Source of the DNA: Spyradenecus sp045634445
GTDB lineage: Bacteria > Verrucomicrobiota > Kiritimatiellia > RFP12 > DVOR01
Assembly: GCA_045634445.1 (NCBI GenBank)
Contig: JAZRAG010000075.1
Coordinates: 1 to 64,000, forward strand
Reading direction: 5' to 3'
DNA length: 64,000 bases
Positions 35,331-42,870 of this stretch are shown in pieces (the first letter of the stretch is position 1; each line of letters opens with the position of its first letter). The notes beneath the pieces are model-generated. The model saw nothing but the letters and a program-made list of their open reading frames with translations, was not told the DNA's origin and searched no databases. Made by a program: the position numbers and the translations under genes.

Positions 35331-35358
35331 AAAAAAATCACCAGCATTTGCTGGTGAT
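35331..35358 (-). terminator. Terminator of the zinc-ribbon gene pair
   Basis: ATCACCAGC, ATTT loop, GCTGGTGAT; on the minus strand it runs into seven T. Confidence 0.88.
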
Positions 35359-35415
35359 TTTCAATACATTAAATTTGACTAAAATAATGTATATGGTAAA
35401 CTAGACGTTATCCCG

Positions 35416-35835
35416 TTAATCGGGAATCGCTGCATAGATTAGTAAAAATAGAAGGCCTAGAACGAAGCCAATTGAGCCTGTGATAATCCCAGACATCCCC
35501 TTTCCGCTTTTAACTTCAGCACATCCACATCCAATGCCTCCTGCGGAAAGAATCATTCCAAACCATGCAGTCCACGATAACACTAAGCCAAGAATACCAA
35601 GAACAAGTGCCAAAGTAGCTAAAATACTCGAGTTTTGGCTTCCTTCAAACTCTTGTCGAGGTACAACTAGGGGTGTTGTATTGCCCGCTCCAAAAGTATT
35701 ATAAATCTGAATTGGAGCATTTTGTTGTGAACGAGCTCGATGAAGCTCATTACCACACGCCATACAGAATTTATTCCCAGTTGATTGCTGCTTTCCACAG
35801 TGAGCGCAAAACATTTGTTCGTCAGTCATATCCAC
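35416..35835 (-). CDS. Zinc-ribbon membrane protein, DUF4190-like
   Basis: 139 residues from GTG 35835 (137 from ATG 35829). N-terminal double zinc ribbon (MFCAHCGKQ, FCMACGNEL), a polar linker, and two membrane helices (ATLALVLGILGLVLSW, GIITGSIGFVLGLLFLLIY) around a Gly/Cys-rich loop, a pattern seen in DUF4190 proteins. Function unknown. Starts right after the stop of the upstream zinc-ribbon gene; GGAGA 7 nt before the GTG supports that start. More AT-rich in codon use than its surroundings. Confidence 0.75.
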   Translation of the reverse strand: MDMTDEQMFCAHCGKQQSTGNKFCMACGNELHRARSQQNAPIQIYNTFGAGNTTPLVVPRQEFEGSQNSSILATLALVLGILGLVLSWTAWFGMILSAGGIGCGCAEVKSGKGMSGIITGSIGFVLGLLFLLIYAAIPD

Positions 35836-36510
35836 TTAATCTCTCCATTTAGCGTTAAATTCTTCATGCGACATCTGCCCAGAGGCGGCATCCACCGCAT
35901 CTGTGACAACTGCTTGAATAATTATCCCCCAAAGAGCAATGGAAATCACCCACAAGAGGAACGATGTTACGGCAGGACCATAATTTTTATTTGTGAGTTT
36001 TGCTCGTCTAAACAAATACCAATAAGGGAAAAGACACGACCGAATTCCGATTTCAGCCACTTCTTTTCTATACCCTGCCTTTTCTAATACTGCTTCATCT
36101 TTAAGCGTCAAAATGATTAATACAATTCCCGCACAAATGAAAGCTGCACCCCTCGACGAACTGATGATGCCCACCACATACCAAACTATAATCGGCACAA
36201 TCGCCAGTAACCATGCCCACTTATCCGTTAAGGGAAGCCGCTCTTTCGACTGTTGCGAGGTAGAACTTTTGAAGGCTTCGTTTTTAACTTTTACGCGCTT
36301 GCCAGACGGCAGCGTCACAATTTTATAGGGAGATTCCTGCGAAACACTTTCTTTTTGCAGTGTTTTAGTCTCAGCCACAAGCGACTCGGTTGTTGAATTA
36401 TCCAAATGTGTCGGCACGCTCGGTTCAACTAACGACTCATGACTTTTTCCACATTTTGGGCAAAATCGAACTTGAGCTTGAAGTTCATTTCCACAGTTTG
36501 TACAAAACAT
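35836..36510 (-). CDS. Zinc-ribbon multi-helix membrane protein
   Basis: 224 residues. N-terminal zinc ribbon (MFCTNCGNEL, RFCPKCGKS), a Ser/Thr-rich linker to about 90, then about four membrane helices (WAWLLAIVPIIVWYVVGII, AAFICAGIVLIILTL, SFLLWVISIALWGIIIQAVV), with a GIRSCLFPYWYLFRRA segment between. Not a family I can name. AAAGGAA upstream of ATG 36510. Forms an operon with 35416, behind a long leader carrying a predicted pseudoknot (36560-36825). AT-rich codon use suggests transfer. Confidence 0.75.
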   Translation of the reverse strand: MFCTNCGNELQAQVRFCPKCGKSHESLVEPSVPTHLDNSTTESLVAETKTLQKESVSQESPYKIVTLPSGKRVKVKNEAFKSSTSQQSKERLPLTDKWAWLLAIVPIIVWYVVGIISSSRGAAFICAGIVLIILTLKDEAVLEKAGYRKEVAEIGIRSCLFPYWYLFRRAKLTNKNYGPAVTSFLLWVISIALWGIIIQAVVTDAVDAASGQMSHEEFNAKWRD

Positions 36511-36559
36511 ACCATTTCCTTTCTTTTACTAGCAGTTTTCTTACTAAGCGAAAGGAACT

Positions 36560-36825
36560 CGTTTTATTTTACTGAGATAAAATAAAGCGTGTTCTTCGCC
36601 CAATCATCTTCAGTAGAGGCCTACCACAGCCCGAGTGACGACAAGTGAACAGAGAACACGCTAGGAAATGAATCCTAACGCGCCTCCGCATTACAACTCG
36701 TTCACTCAGAGAAAAGTGGTAGTTTCTACTGAACAAATTGTTATGCGTTAACGCATCTTTTAGTACGTCTGAGAGGTGGCAAGAGGACGCATCACGTCAT
36801 CGCCCCAATCAAACTATGTGATGGT
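36560..36825 (-). ncRNA. Structured RNA or cis-regulatory leader with predicted pseudoknot (unidentified)
   Basis: Given in + coordinates. Helix 1: 36586-36595 with 36653-36662 (10 pairs, AGCGTGTTCT/AGAACACGCT). Helix 2: 36609-36627 with 36716-36733 (9 + 7 pairs round a small internal loop). One arm of helix 2 lies in the loop of helix 1, so the two cross. Also: hairpin 36563-36571/36578-36586 (AU), palindrome ATGCGTTAACGCAT (36743-36756), and 36790-36795 with 36818-36823. The promoter upstream fixes the minus strand. I do not see RNase P, tmRNA, SRP or 6S landmarks. Confidence 0.5.
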
Positions 36826-36854
36826 AGTATAGACCTTTTTAGGATTTAATTCAA
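36826..36854 (-). promoter_or_regulatory. Sigma70 promoter for structured RNA and zinc-ribbon genes
   Basis: On the minus strand TTGAAT (36849-36854), 17 nt, TATACT (36826-36831). Predicted start about 36819, some 310 nt before the first ATG. Confidence 0.65.
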
Positions 36855-36881
36855 TAAGAAATTATTGCCCATCACAAAGTA

Positions 36882-37110
36882 TTAATTCTTCATTATTCCG
36901 TACTATATTTGCCGAGTCGTAACTTATTCATTTACAATAACTTATCTTGAATATTTTATGGCAGGTAATTTTAGGCTTAAAATCAGTACAATCAGTACTA
37001 TTCATGCAAAATTTAAACAGTACAATTTTAGGCGGGGACTTTTTGGCCCTGTCTAGAAAACTTTGGAAAATAGTACGGAGGGCTGAAGAAATGAAACAAA
37101 TGGGTTTGCA
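36882..37110. repeat. Direct repeat R2, MITE-like, right copy
   Basis: Shorter copy of R1. The core 36898-37078 is bounded by CCGTACTAT...ATAGTACGG, nearly perfect inverted ends, and has internal AGTACAAT/AGTACTAT motifs. The 65-residue open frame starting at 36947 has no counterpart in R1 and is unlikely to code. Confidence 0.75.
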
Positions 37111-37182
37111 AATGATTGACGGATTGGGGGCTATAAAGCGTTAAAAACAATGTGAAAAGAGATTACTTTTAAGGGGTTTTTG

Positions 37183-37270
37183 AAAACAAGCCTTTTTGCC
37201 TTTCAAAACAACCCTTTTTGATCTTGAAAAGAGGTTGTTTTGGGAGTCAATTTCAGCCTTTTCTAAAAAC
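37183..37270. repeat. Array of four 22-nt units (array B)
   Basis: Units begin at 37183, 37205, 37227 and 37249. Cores: AAAACAAGCCTTTTTG, AAAACAACCCTTTTTG, AAAAGAGGTTGTTTTG, AATTTCAGCCTTTTC. The first two read as the reverse complement of the array C core, the third in the same sense, all in one register. Located 80-170 nt past the cysK stop, next to R2. Confidence 0.75.
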
Positions 37271-37349
37271 CGCTTAAAATCAAGCATTTAATGGCGCAGC
37301 GTTGAATGGATGCGCTCATGGTTGATGATGGGTGTAAAAGAGGGTTATG

Positions 37350-38270
37350 TTATGCGTCAAAGAGCCAGGTGGAGAGGTAGCGGTCGCCGCCGTCGGGGAT
37401 GATGACGATGATGCGTTTGCCGGCGTAGGCTTCGTTGCGGGAGAGGTCGCGGGCTACTGAGAGGGCGGCGCCTGCTGAGATGCCGACGAGTAAGCCATCG
37501 GTCTTGGCGATGGTACGCGCAGCTTCGCCAGCGGCTTCTGCGCTAACGGCGATGGCGCGTGTAATAAGGGCGGTGTCTAAGTTCTTGGGAATGAAGCCTG
37601 CGCCGATGCCTTGGAGTTTATGGGGGCCAGGGGTGCCACCACTGATAACGGGGGAGGTGTCTGGCTCTACAGCGATAACTTCGAGATTGGGATTCTTGGA
37701 CTTAAGCACAGTCGCAATGCCCGAAAGGGTGCCACCAGTGCCAACGCCTGCGACTAAGACATCGACTTGGCCATCGGTGTCGCGCAGGAGCTCGTAGGCA
37801 GTCTGTTCGCGGTGGGCGGCGGGATTGGCTGGGTTTTCAAATTGTTGGGGAATCCAACTGCCTGGGTTGGCCGCTTGTAGGGCTTGGGCTTCTGCGATGG
37901 CGCCTGTCATGCCGCGTTCGCCTGGGGTGAGGACGAGTTCTGCACCATAGGCGGCAAGGAGCTTGCGGCGTTCGGCGCTCATGGTTTCGGGCATGGTGAG
38001 GATGAGGCGATAGCCTTTAACGGCGGCGGCAAGGGCGAGGCCGATGCCTGTATTACCGCTAGTGGGTTCAATGATGAGGCCGCCAGGCGCGAGGAGTCCA
38101 TCGCGTTCGGCGGCTTCAATCATGGCGAGGGCAACGCGGTCTTTGATGCTGCCACCGGGATTAAAGTATTCGACCTTGGCGAGGAGTTCTGCGTGGCCAT
38201 CGTTGAATCGATTGAGGCGCACGAGAGGGGTGTTGCGGGCGGTCTCAAGGATGGTGTTGTAGATGGGCAT
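37350..38270 (-). CDS. cysK: Cysteine synthase A
   Basis: 306 residues. O-acetylserine sulfhydrylase (PLP). Starts IYNTILETARNTPLVRLNR; PLP lysine in NPGGSIKDRVAL; substrate loop EPTSGNTGIG; GTGGTLSG phosphate loop; C-terminal GLLVGISAGAAL and IIPDGGDRYLST. Single gene on this strand; cysE is not in view. Confidence 0.95.
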   Translation of the reverse strand: MPIYNTILETARNTPLVRLNRFNDGHAELLAKVEYFNPGGSIKDRVALAMIEAAERDGLLAPGGLIIEPTSGNTGIGLALAAAVKGYRLILTMPETMSAERRKLLAAYGAELVLTPGERGMTGAIAEAQALQAANPGSWIPQQFENPANPAAHREQTAYELLRDTDGQVDVLVAGVGTGGTLSGIATVLKSKNPNLEVIAVEPDTSPVISGGTPGPHKLQGIGAGFIPKNLDTALITRAIAVSAEAAGEAARTIAKTDGLLVGISAGAALSVARDLSRNEAYAGKRIIVIIPDGGDRYLSTWLFDA

Positions 38271-38293
38271 AGGAGGCTCTCGCGTAGGGTGGT

Positions 38294-39163
38294 TTAGCGG
38301 GCTTGTTTGGCGGTGGAGCCAACGCGATAACGGCCGCGGGTGGCAAGGAGGTAGATCTGTAAGGGGCTCCGATTGCCAGGGATAATGCGGCGATGGATAT
38401 CATCGGGCGCGGCTTCAATGGGGCGCATATACTTGCCCGTGGTTAAGATGTAGGTGTAGCCAATGGCTTTGACGGTGGCGCGTAAATCGTCTGCAGGGAC
38501 GCCCACGGGCAAGGAGAAGAGTTTAGGGGAGTGACCAAGAACGCCCGTCATCCACTTGCGTGCGAGCTGGAGCTCGTCAGTGAGGGTGGGGGCGGAGACT
38601 TGGTCGGCCGCGATGGTGGAACCGAATTCAACGAGGCCTGAGCGCACCATTTCCTTGACTTCTAAGACTTTGAGGTGGTCGGCATTCTGGGGATCCAAGG
38701 GCGGAATGAGGCAGGTGGCCTTGGCTTTGAGTTTGCGTAGGATGGGGAAGAGGGCAAAGAAGGCGTCGCGGGTGCCGCCATCAAAGGTGAGGACGACGGA
38801 CTTCTGGTCGGGTGCTGCGATGGCTTCAGAGGTGGTGAGGAGTCGGTAGTTGGCCGCCTTGAGATTGAGGATGAGCTTTTCGAGGGCTGCAGGGTGGATG
38901 GTCTCCTCGGGGTGTGCGGGGTCAACGGGCTTTTCGGCCACGTGACGGAAGCAGAGGAAGATCGGCACATCGCGTGCAGAGCGCGGGCGCCACCAAGCAA
39001 CCAAAAGCGAAATGAGTAATGTCACGCCCAACCAAACGGCTGCGCCGATGAGACGGGTTTGCCAAGTGAGTGGGCACATAATCCAAATGGTCATCAAGAC
39101 AACCCAAATGGCTGCTAACCAACGAAAGCGTGCTTCGTACGAAGAGAGAAGACCCAAAGTCAT
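38294..39163 (-). CDS. Membrane-anchored degenerate NodB-like (polysaccharide deacetylase fold) protein
   Basis: 289 residues. Two N-terminal membrane helices (about 15-65), then a PgaB/NodB-like region: VPIFLCFRHV, VVLTFDGGTRDAFFALFPIL, VRSGLVEFGSTIAAD, FSLPVGVPADDLRATVKAIGY. In active enzymes motif 1 is TFDDG and motif 2 a His-x3-His after FGS; here the second Asp is Gly and both His are missing, so metal-dependent deacetylation is unlikely. ATG 39163 has AAGGAG 7 nt upstream. A glycan-binding or scaffold role is a guess. Confidence 0.75.
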   Translation of the reverse strand: MTLGLLSSYEARFRWLAAIWVVLMTIWIMCPLTWQTRLIGAAVWLGVTLLISLLVAWWRPRSARDVPIFLCFRHVAEKPVDPAHPEETIHPAALEKLILNLKAANYRLLTTSEAIAAPDQKSVVLTFDGGTRDAFFALFPILRKLKAKATCLIPPLDPQNADHLKVLEVKEMVRSGLVEFGSTIAADQVSAPTLTDELQLARKWMTGVLGHSPKLFSLPVGVPADDLRATVKAIGYTYILTTGKYMRPIEAAPDDIHRRIIPGNRSPLQIYLLATRGRYRVGSTAKQAR

Positions 39164-39343
39164 AGTTGACTCCTTGTTTGGGCTGTGAGTGCTTGTCCAC
39201 CATGGGCCGCTCATCACAGTCATTCAATAATGTAGCAAAATCACCCCTATGGGATAAACCCTTTTTTTGCTTCTTGTGTGCTTTTCTTGTGAGAACGCAG
39301 GGGAGCGGAGGAGGGGTGTACGGAGGGGTGGGATTTTAATTAC

Positions 39344-39373
39344 TTGACAGAGCACAGGGAGATTTGGTACAGT
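39344..39373 (+). promoter_or_regulatory. Promoter of rpmH
   Basis: Consensus TTGACA (39344-39349), 18 nt, TACAGT (39368-39373), about 90 nt before the rpmH start. Confidence 0.7.
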
Positions 39374-39384
39374 TTCGGTTCATT

Positions 39385-39432
39385 GCAGATTTTGGAATTT
39401 GAATCTTCGCAGATTTTGATTCGCAGATTTTG
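39385..39432 (+). repeat. Three direct copies of GCAGATTTTG in the rpmH leader
   Basis: Copies at 39385, 39409 and 39423, immediately downstream of the predicted transcription start. Spacing is 24 and 14 nt. Could be a regulator or RNA-binding site. Confidence 0.55.
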
Positions 39433-39464
39433 AATAGGTCTCAACGACGAGAGGAATACACATC

Positions 39465-39602
39465 ATGAAGATGACTTGGCAACCTTCTAAGATTAAGCGC
39501 GTTCGCAAGATTGGTTTCCGCGCTCGCATGGCTACTAAGGGCGGTCGCAAGATCTTGGCTCGCCGCCGTGCTAAAGGCCGCAAGGCATTGGTTCACGCTT
39601 AA
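39465..39602 (+). CDS. rpmH: Ribosomal protein bL34
   Basis: 45 residues, highly basic: MKMTWQPSKIKRVRKIGFRA, then TKGGRKILARRRAKGRK. Large-subunit protein. GAGAGGAA ribosome site upstream. Heads the conserved rpmH-rnpA-yidD-yidC order; dnaA and an origin are not visible beside it. Confidence 0.97.
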   Translation: MKMTWQPSKIKRVRKIGFRARMATKGGRKILARRRAKGRKALVHA

Positions 39603-39625
39603 GTGAATCGCTCGGGGGGCACGCT

Positions 39626-40045
39626 GTGACCGATACCCCTGTGTGCGGCGTTGTTTCCAAAGGAGGCTCCTACCAGGCGCCTCCTTTGCTTTTGTCGCCT
39701 TTTAGACTCCCTGAAGACGTGTTTTCGGCGTTGTTTGAAAAGGGGAAGTCTGAGGCGAATCGCTCATTGGTGCTGCGTTATGTGCCCAATGGGTTGGAGA
39801 AGACGCGCATAGGGGTGATTACGACGAAGCGGACGTTCCGTAGGGCGGTGGATCGCACGCGTGCCCGTAGGCTGATGCGTGAGGCGTTTCGATTGGAGCG
39901 TACGCAGTTGGCCGTGGGGTACGATTTGGTTTTGATTGGGCGGCAGGCTTTGACAACGCTGCGATGCCAAGAGGTGCGAAGCGACCTTTTAAAGTTGTGT
40001 CGCCGTGCGAAGTTGCTGGCGAATCAAGGTCGCAGTGGACAGTGA
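39626..40045 (+). CDS. rnpA: Ribonuclease P protein component
   Basis: 139 residues from GTG 39626. Binds the 5' leader of pre-tRNAs and the RNase P RNA. Diagnostic RNR-type helix RAVDRTRARRLMREAFR (Asn replaced by Thr), preceded by GVITTKRTFRRAV, and YDLVLIGRQAL after it. The N-terminal 30 residues are not conserved, so a later start cannot be excluded. rnpB is not in the window. Confidence 0.9.
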   Translation: MTDTPVCGVVSKGGSYQAPPLLLSPFRLPEDVFSALFEKGKSEANRSLVLRYVPNGLEKTRIGVITTKRTFRRAVDRTRARRLMREAFRLERTQLAVGYDLVLIGRQALTTLRCQEVRSDLLKLCRRAKLLANQGRSGQ

Positions 40046-40052
40046 GGCTATA

Positions 40053-40328
40053 ATGGCGCGTGCACGATGGCAACAATGGCTTGCGAATGGGTTGATTGCC
40101 TGCGTGCGGTTCTACCAGCAGACGTTGCATAGCTTCTTTGGGTATGGCAGCTGCCGTTTTACACCGACGTGTTCGCAGTATATGATTGAAGCGGTGCAGG
40201 TGTATGGGCCCTTTAAAGGGTTGGGCTTAGGGCTCTGGCGCATTTTACGATGTAACCCGTTTTGTCGGGGTGGGTACGACCCAGTACCATTGCCTCGACA
40301 GGACAGAAACGAGATGAATGATGAATAA
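40053..40328 (+). CDS. yidD: Membrane protein insertion efficiency factor YidD
   Basis: 91 residues. IACVRFYQQTLHSFFGYGSC followed by RFTPTCSQYMIEAV, then LWRILRCNPFCRGGYDPVP, the complete Cys-rich YidD signature. Start ATG 40053 lies 7 nt after rnpA; the end overlaps the yidC start by 11 nt. Confidence 0.93.
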   Translation: MARARWQQWLANGLIACVRFYQQTLHSFFGYGSCRFTPTCSQYMIEAVQVYGPFKGLGLGLWRILRCNPFCRGGYDPVPLPRQDRNEMNDE

Positions 40329-41991
40329 GAATGACAAGATTTGGGTGGTCGTATTGGTGGCCGCACTCTTGGGTTATTTTGCATGGAGTTGGCTCTCTCC
40401 GAAGCCAGCACAGCCTGCTCAGCCAGCGCCTGTAGTGGCGCCAGTAGCGCAGACTACCGCACCTGCGGTGACGCCGAGTGCGCCTGCGCCTGTAGTGGCT
40501 CCAACGCTTCAACCTGCGCAGCAGCAGTTCTACACGCTCAAGAATGACGAGGTGGTCTTGACCTTCTCTGATTTGGGCGCTCGTTTGACGAAGGCTGAAC
40601 TCTTACAGTATCGCAAGGAAAACACCGAAGACTCCGCGCATGTGGTCTTGGAAACGGGTGATTTGATGAATCTCTCGTTTGAGGGCGCTGCGCAGTATTT
40701 GAAGTATCAGGTGGCAACGCCTGATGCGCAGACGTTGGTTTTCTCTACGGTGTTGCCGACAGGGGTGACCTTGGAACGTACGGTGACGTTGGGCGATAAC
40801 TACGTGGTAGGCGTGCGCGATGCCTTCCGTGCGGCTCAGAATGCAGCGATCGCTCCTTATCAGTTCAGTGCGGGTGCGTTTCATTTGACTGACAAGCAAG
40901 GCGATACGATTGGTTTTGATACGCTCGCTGCTGGTGAAGATGATCCCGAATACCATGAAGGGGATTTGGCAAAGCTCTTGGGTGCACGTAGCGCATTCTT
41001 GGGTTGCGGTACGAGTTCTGATCCGACTGGCTTGCCTTTGACGGGCAGTGCTTCTTTGGCTACTGCACAGACGTGGGTAGCATTGAAGAGCCGCTTCTTT
41101 GCAACGTTGGTGATGCCTCCAGTGGCGGCGCCGTGCACGTATGGCGTGTCGCGTGATCCTGCGGCTAAGACGTTGCAGATTACAGGCGTGAATGCCGCCT
41201 TTACCTATCCTGCGATGCAGCTCACGGGCGGAGTTTCTTCTGGCGTGGTGACGCGTTTGTACGTGGGCCCTAAGTTGTTGAGCAATCTCAAGGCTTTTGG
41301 TAACAATGCAGACGACGTGATGGACTTCGGGATGTTCTCGTGGTTCTGCGCATTACTCTTGCCGATTTTGAACTTCTTCTACAACTTAATCCCGAACTAC
41401 GGCGTGGCGATTGTGCTGTTGACCCTGCTCGTGCGTGTGGTCTTCTGGCCGTTGACGCACAAGAGCACGGTTTCGATGCGTAAGATGAGTGTGGTGCAGC
41501 CTCAGATTAAGGCCTTGCAGGCACAGTTTAAGGATAATCCGCAGAAGTTGCAACAGGAAACGCTTAAGCTCTATCGCGAGCACAAGGTGAATCCTTTCTC
41601 GAGTTGCTTGCCGATGTTGGTGCAGATTCCGATCTTCATTGCGCTTTTCACGGTGTTGCGCTCTGCAGTGGAATTGCGTTTCGCCGACTTCCTCTGGATT
41701 GCCGACCTTTCGCAGCCTGAAAACCTCTTTGCAGGTATCTTGCCGATGCCGCTCAATATCTTGCCGATTTTGACGGCCGTTACGATGGGTTTGCAGACGC
41801 ACCTTTCGCCCGCTTCGGGTGACCCTGCGCAGAAGAAGATGATGACGTGGATGATGCCGATTATGTTGCTCTTCATGTTCTACTCGATGCCGTCTGCGCT
41901 CTGCTTGTATTGGACGATTTCGCAGGTCCTTTCGATTGCACAGATGTGGTACATCCACAAGACTACGGCCACAACGCCGACTAACGCTTAA
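40318..41991 (+). CDS. yidC: Membrane protein insertase YidC/Oxa1
   Basis: 557 residues. N-terminal membrane anchor, a Pro/Ala-rich linker (about 27-65), the large periplasmic beta domain of Gram-negative YidC (to about 340) and the conserved insertase core of five helices: FYNLIPNYGVAIVLLTLLVR, MRKMSVVQPQIKALQAQFKD, PFSSCLPMLVQIPIFIALF and the C-terminal PSALCLYWTISQVLSIAQ. ATG 40318 or 40321 possible. Confidence 0.96.
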   Translation: MMNKNDKIWVVVLVAALLGYFAWSWLSPKPAQPAQPAPVVAPVAQTTAPAVTPSAPAPVVAPTLQPAQQQFYTLKNDEVVLTFSDLGARLTKAELLQYRKENTEDSAHVVLETGDLMNLSFEGAAQYLKYQVATPDAQTLVFSTVLPTGVTLERTVTLGDNYVVGVRDAFRAAQNAAIAPYQFSAGAFHLTDKQGDTIGFDTLAAGEDDPEYHEGDLAKLLGARSAFLGCGTSSDPTGLPLTGSASLATAQTWVALKSRFFATLVMPPVAAPCTYGVSRDPAAKTLQITGVNAAFTYPAMQLTGGVSSGVVTRLYVGPKLLSNLKAFGNNADDVMDFGMFSWFCALLLPILNFFYNLIPNYGVAIVLLTLLVRVVFWPLTHKSTVSMRKMSVVQPQIKALQAQFKDNPQKLQQETLKLYREHKVNPFSSCLPMLVQIPIFIALFTVLRSAVELRFADFLWIADLSQPENLFAGILPMPLNILPILTAVTMGLQTHLSPASGDPAQKKMMTWMMPIMLLFMFYSMPSALCLYWTISQVLSIAQMWYIHKTTATTPTNA

Positions 41992-41999
41992 GTAATACC

Positions 42000-42869
42000 A
42001 TGAAAGCTCAAGATATTACAGCCGTTTCCGCAGTGCTCCCTTCATCGGAGGCTGCGGAATGTCTTTTAGAATTGCTCGATGCTGATGCCTTTACACCCAC
42101 CGTTTGGGAAGACATTGAAACGGGTAATGTGCGTTTAGACATCTTCTTGGAAGATCCTGCTGCAGCCGAAGGTGTAGAAGACGCTGTGCGTGCAACGGCA
42201 GCGATCGCAGGCCTTGAGGTGCAGCTGACGCGCGATACGCTCCCTGCGGCAGATTGGTCGGAAGCGTGGAAGCGTTTCTTCCATGTGGAGCACATCACCA
42301 ACCGTGTTACGATTCGTCCTTCTTGGGAAGATTACGCAGCGCGTGAAGGTGAAGTGGTGATTACGCTTGACCCCGGAATGAGCTTCGGTACAGGGAAGCA
42401 TCCGACAACGCGTGCCTGCTTAGAAATGCTTGATGAGCTCGCTGTGGGCGATTTGAATCGTCCAGTGTTGGACATGGGCTGCGGCAGTGGGATTCTCTCG
42501 ATTGCAGCGCAGAAGTTGGGCTTTACGCATGTGCGTGGGTTTGATTATGATGCGGATGCTGTGGCCGTGGCAAAGGAAAATGCTGAGCTGAATGGCGTAT
42601 GTATTCCGTATGAAACGCGCGACTTGGCGAATAACTTGGATCAGGGCGCTGTAGTGCTTGCCAATATCTTGGGCCCTGTCTTGATTGAATACGCTGCAGA
42701 AGTGGCATGTGCTGTATTGCCAGGGGGCGCTTTGGTTGCTTCGGGTATCTTGGATACGCTCTATCCTGAAGTGAAGGCTGCTTTTGAAAAGTACGGCTTG
42801 CAAGAGGTTTCGTCGCGCTTGATTGGTGAATGGCGTTCGGGCCTTTTCACGCGCTCAATGGAGGACTAA
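42000..42869 (+). CDS. prmA: Ribosomal protein L11 methyltransferase
   Basis: 289 residues. N-terminal L11-binding domain (to about 90), then a Rossmann methyltransferase: LDPGMSFGTGKHPTTRACLE, LDMGCGSGILSIAA, VVLANILGPVL (NPPY-equivalent NIL). Trimethylates L11 in other bacteria. Begins 8 nt after yidC and is probably in the same operon. Confidence 0.94.
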   Translation: MKAQDITAVSAVLPSSEAAECLLELLDADAFTPTVWEDIETGNVRLDIFLEDPAAAEGVEDAVRATAAIAGLEVQLTRDTLPAADWSEAWKRFFHVEHITNRVTIRPSWEDYAAREGEVVITLDPGMSFGTGKHPTTRACLEMLDELAVGDLNRPVLDMGCGSGILSIAAQKLGFTHVRGFDYDADAVAVAKENAELNGVCIPYETRDLANNLDQGAVVLANILGPVLIEYAAEVACAVLPGGALVASGILDTLYPEVKAAFEKYGLQEVSSRLIGEWRSGLFTRSMED

Positions 42870-42870
42870 G

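Noticed and set aside
36560..36825. RNase P RNA, tmRNA, 6S or SRP RNA
   Set aside because: None of the hallmark sequence blocks of these RNAs could be seen on either strand; listed as unidentified structured RNA instead.
36947..37144. 65-residue open frame inside R2 (and the 60-residue one in R1)
   Set aside because: The frames are not shared between the two repeat copies, so they are not conserved coding sequence.
39224..39464. Replication origin next to rpmH
   Set aside because: No cluster of DnaA boxes and no dnaA or dnaN neighbour.
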